Below are positions 11,483 through 13,005 of a stretch of DNA of 13,005 bases, piece by piece (the first letter of the stretch is position 1; each line of letters opens with the position of its first letter). Location: the NCBI GenBank assembly GCA_964429715.1, contig CAYSCV010000036.1, positions 1 to 13,005 on the forward strand. The letters run 5' to 3'. Position numbers and translations under genes: made by a program. The stretch is from JACPNA01 sp964429715 (lineage in GTDB: Archaea; Nanobdellota; Nanobdellia; Woesearchaeales; GW2011-AR9). Under the pieces are notes generated by a model that had not been told where the DNA came from, did not search any database, and was given only the letters and a program-made list of their open reading frames with translations.

Positions 11483-12490
11483 ATGAAGATTGCGTTTTTT
11501 AATATCGAAGCGTGGGAGAAAGAGATTTTGAAGAAGCAGTTTTCATCTGATACGTTGTTATTTTTTTCTGGTGGGATTACATCTTCTGCGGTGAAGCAGT
11601 GCAAAGATGTGGAAGTGTTATCAGCATTTGTGCATACGCCTCTTTCTGCTCAGGTGTTGAGTGGGTTTCCAAAATTGAAGATGATTGCGAGCAGAGGGAC
11701 GGGATTTGATCATATTGATTTAGTGTATTGCAAACGCAGAGGGATTACTGTTTGTAATGTGCCGACGTATGGGGAGAATACGGTGGCGGAGCATGCGTTT
11801 GCGCTTCTGTTGGCTTTAAGTCATAGGATTGTGGAGTCGGTGGAGCGGACGCGGGGAGGAGATTTTACTTATTTTGGATTACGAGGATTTGATTTGAAAG
11901 GGAAGATTCTTGGGGTTGTAGGCGGGGGTAATATTGGGCAGCATGTGGTGCGGATGGCCAGAGGATTTGAGATGAATGTGTTGGTGTATGATGTGAAACA
12001 AGATAATGAGTTGGCTAGAAAACTGGGGTTTACGTATGTTTCACTGGATTCGTTGTTGAAGCAGTCTGATATTGTGACATTACATGTGCCGTATAATAAA
12101 TATACGCATCATTTGTTGAATCGGAAAAATTTTATGTTGATGAAGAAGGGGGCCTATTTGATTAATACATCGCGAGGAGCAATTGTGGAGACGGATGCGT
12201 TGGTTCACGCGTTGAAGTCTGGGAGGTTGGCTGGTGCGGGGTTAGATGTTCTTGAGGAGGAGGATGAGTTGAATCGGGATTTGAAGTTGGCTGACAAGAA
12301 AAGGGTTAGTGTTGAGGAGTTGAAGATTTTATTGGAGGATCATGCGCTGTTAGAGATGCCGAATGTGTTGATTACACCGCATAATGCATTTAACACAACT
12401 GAAGCGTTACGAAGGATATTAGATGTTACTATTGCGAATATAATTGGGTATAAGAAAAGGAAAGTGCAAAATGTGGTGGGTGTGAAATGA
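11483..12490 (+). CDS. D-isomer-specific 2-hydroxyacid dehydrogenase
   Basis: A 335-residue NAD-dependent dehydrogenase of the D-lactate/phosphoglycerate dehydrogenase superfamily. It shows the N-terminal substrate domain with SRGTGFDHIDL (70-80) and NVPTYGENTVAEHAFALLLAL (92-112), the Rossmann motif GVVGGGNIGQ (144-153) with the ribose-binding acidic residue D170 at the end of the second strand (favouring NAD), INTSRGAIV (227-235) with R231, LDVLEEE (254-260) and TPHNAFNT (298-305) with H300, completing the Arg-Glu-His set. It fits D-lactate dehydrogenase best by overall pattern, but substrate is not decided by sequence. Residues 262-292 are a charged insertion before the ITPH strand. The start is fixed by GAGGAGGG (11467-11474), eight bases before the ATG. 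A three-codon ORF (11475-11486) overlaps that ATG. The lipoprotein gene overlaps the stop by 4 bases. Confidence 0.92.
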   Translation: MKIAFFNIEAWEKEILKKQFSSDTLLFFSGGITSSAVKQCKDVEVLSAFVHTPLSAQVLSGFPKLKMIASRGTGFDHIDLVYCKRRGITVCNVPTYGENTVAEHAFALLLALSHRIVESVERTRGGDFTYFGLRGFDLKGKILGVVGGGNIGQHVVRMARGFEMNVLVYDVKQDNELARKLGFTYVSLDSLLKQSDIVTLHVPYNKYTHHLLNRKNFMLMKKGAYLINTSRGAIVETDALVHALKSGRLAGAGLDVLEEEDELNRDLKLADKKRVSVEELKILLEDHALLEMPNVLITPHNAFNTTEALRRILDVTIANIIGYKKRKVQNVVGVK

Positions 12491-13005
12491 AACAAAAATT
12501 ATGTTATTTTGTGGTGGTTTTGGTTTTTGGAATGTTAGTTATGGGTTGTGTGTCACAAAAAGATTATTCTGAAATGCCAAAAGATGTTTCTGAATTTCCT
12601 GATGTTGAGCAGTCTTCTCCTATGCCTGCGGTAGTGCAGCAACCAAAGAAAGTTATGCCGCCGAGTTTTGAAGCAAGTGTTCCTCCTCAGATTGTTCCGG
12701 TCGTTGTGAATAGTGTTGAGAAGAAAGTGAATAAAACAGTTGTACCTTTATCTATTGTGCCGACATCAAGTTTAAATCATGTTCCTGTCGAAGTTAAATG
12801 TGTTGGGCCAAGCGATAATGATATCTCAGTACGTGAGACGGTGATTCGAACGTATGAGGATGGGACGTCGAAGGAATTTGCGGATACATGTAAAGGAACG
12901 GATTATCTTTATGTTGTGCAATGTTCGAAGGTATTAAAAGCGCGATCGGTGTCGTGTCGAATGAATGGTATGAAGTGTGTGGATGGGGCGTGTGTGAAGA
13001 AGTGA
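12487..13005 (+). CDS. Cys-rich surface lipoprotein
   Basis: A 172-residue predicted lipoprotein, complete, with its stop as the last codon of the window. The signal peptide ends in LVMGC (17-21), giving lipidation at C21. A Pro/Val-rich extended linker (about 25-100, with an N-X-T sequon at N82) leads to a compact domain with six Cys (105, 135, 146, 157, 164, 169). Its pattern VKCVGPSDNDIS ... FADTC ... YVVQC ... SC ... KCVDGAC resembles a disulfide-rich module frequent in secreted proteins of Woesearchaeota-like archaea, as I know them; no function is established for it. The ATG overlaps the dehydrogenase stop (ATGA) with GGTGGG upstream, so translation is probably coupled, an unexpected pairing of a cytoplasmic enzyme with a surface protein. 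Confidence 0.8.
   Translation: MKQKLCYFVVVLVFGMLVMGCVSQKDYSEMPKDVSEFPDVEQSSPMPAVVQQPKKVMPPSFEASVPPQIVPVVVNSVEKKVNKTVVPLSIVPTSSLNHVPVEVKCVGPSDNDISVRETVIRTYEDGTSKEFADTCKGTDYLYVVQCSKVLKARSVSCRMNGMKCVDGACVKK

Noticed and set aside
11475..11486. The three-codon ORF (ATG AAT AGA TGA) overlapping the dehydrogenase start as a regulatory upstream ORF
   Set aside because: The Shine-Dalgarno sequence directly abuts its ATG, leaving no spacing for initiation there, while spacing to the ATG at 11483 is ideal; the short frame is probably incidental.

Overview
The window looks like a piece of an archaeal genome, most plausibly a DPANN lineage of the Woesearchaeota/Pacearchaeota type. The evidence is: TATA-like boxes (TTTATAAT, TTTATAAA, TTTATATA) centred roughly 22-31 bases before most start codons with little or no leader; an archaeal-type RtcB RNA ligase; a SEC59/DGK1-type polyprenol kinase; and several exported proteins with the Cys-rich modules (CGNGxCE...C..DC) and lipobox signals I associate with those archaea. 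The lineage is an inference; no rRNA or tRNA is present. Bases 1-47 are pure C and look like a contig-end artefact.

Layout. 106-3751, housekeeping: a membrane CTP-dependent dolichol/polyprenol kinase (minus) faces a two-cupin phosphomannose-isomerase-like protein (plus), followed by RtcB (plus), which converges with 2 bases to spare on an unrecognised 167-residue gene (minus). 3882-5228: an unrecognised 129-residue gene, a compact self-complementary intergenic element (4256-4386), and a CmpB-type (PF06541-like) membrane protein. 5343-11310, a secretome block: a PsbP-like lipoprotein, an 843-residue membrane-anchored M64-type metallopeptidase, a Cys-rich single-pass membrane protein overlapping it by four bases, and an exported protein with an SCP2-like region and a cupredoxin-like domain lacking copper ligands. 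11483-13005: a D-2-hydroxyacid dehydrogenase behind an inverted-repeat leader, with a Cys-rich lipoprotein overlapping its stop codon.

How it may work together. The lipoprotein and the metallopeptidase share a lipocalin-like beta domain (once in the former, twice in the latter), and the three genes 5343-10195 are closely packed, so they read as one surface module: a peptidase, a lipid-anchored partner and a membrane-anchored Cys-rich partner. The peptidase has a stalk of nine 9-residue repeats and then a ladder of six N-X-S/T sequons, four at exact 7-residue spacing. The polyprenol kinase and sugar-phosphate isomerase at the left end could feed lipid-linked glycan synthesis for such sites, but that link is speculative. 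The surface module and the two structured non-coding elements (4256-4386 and 11362-11453) are the parts most worth following up.
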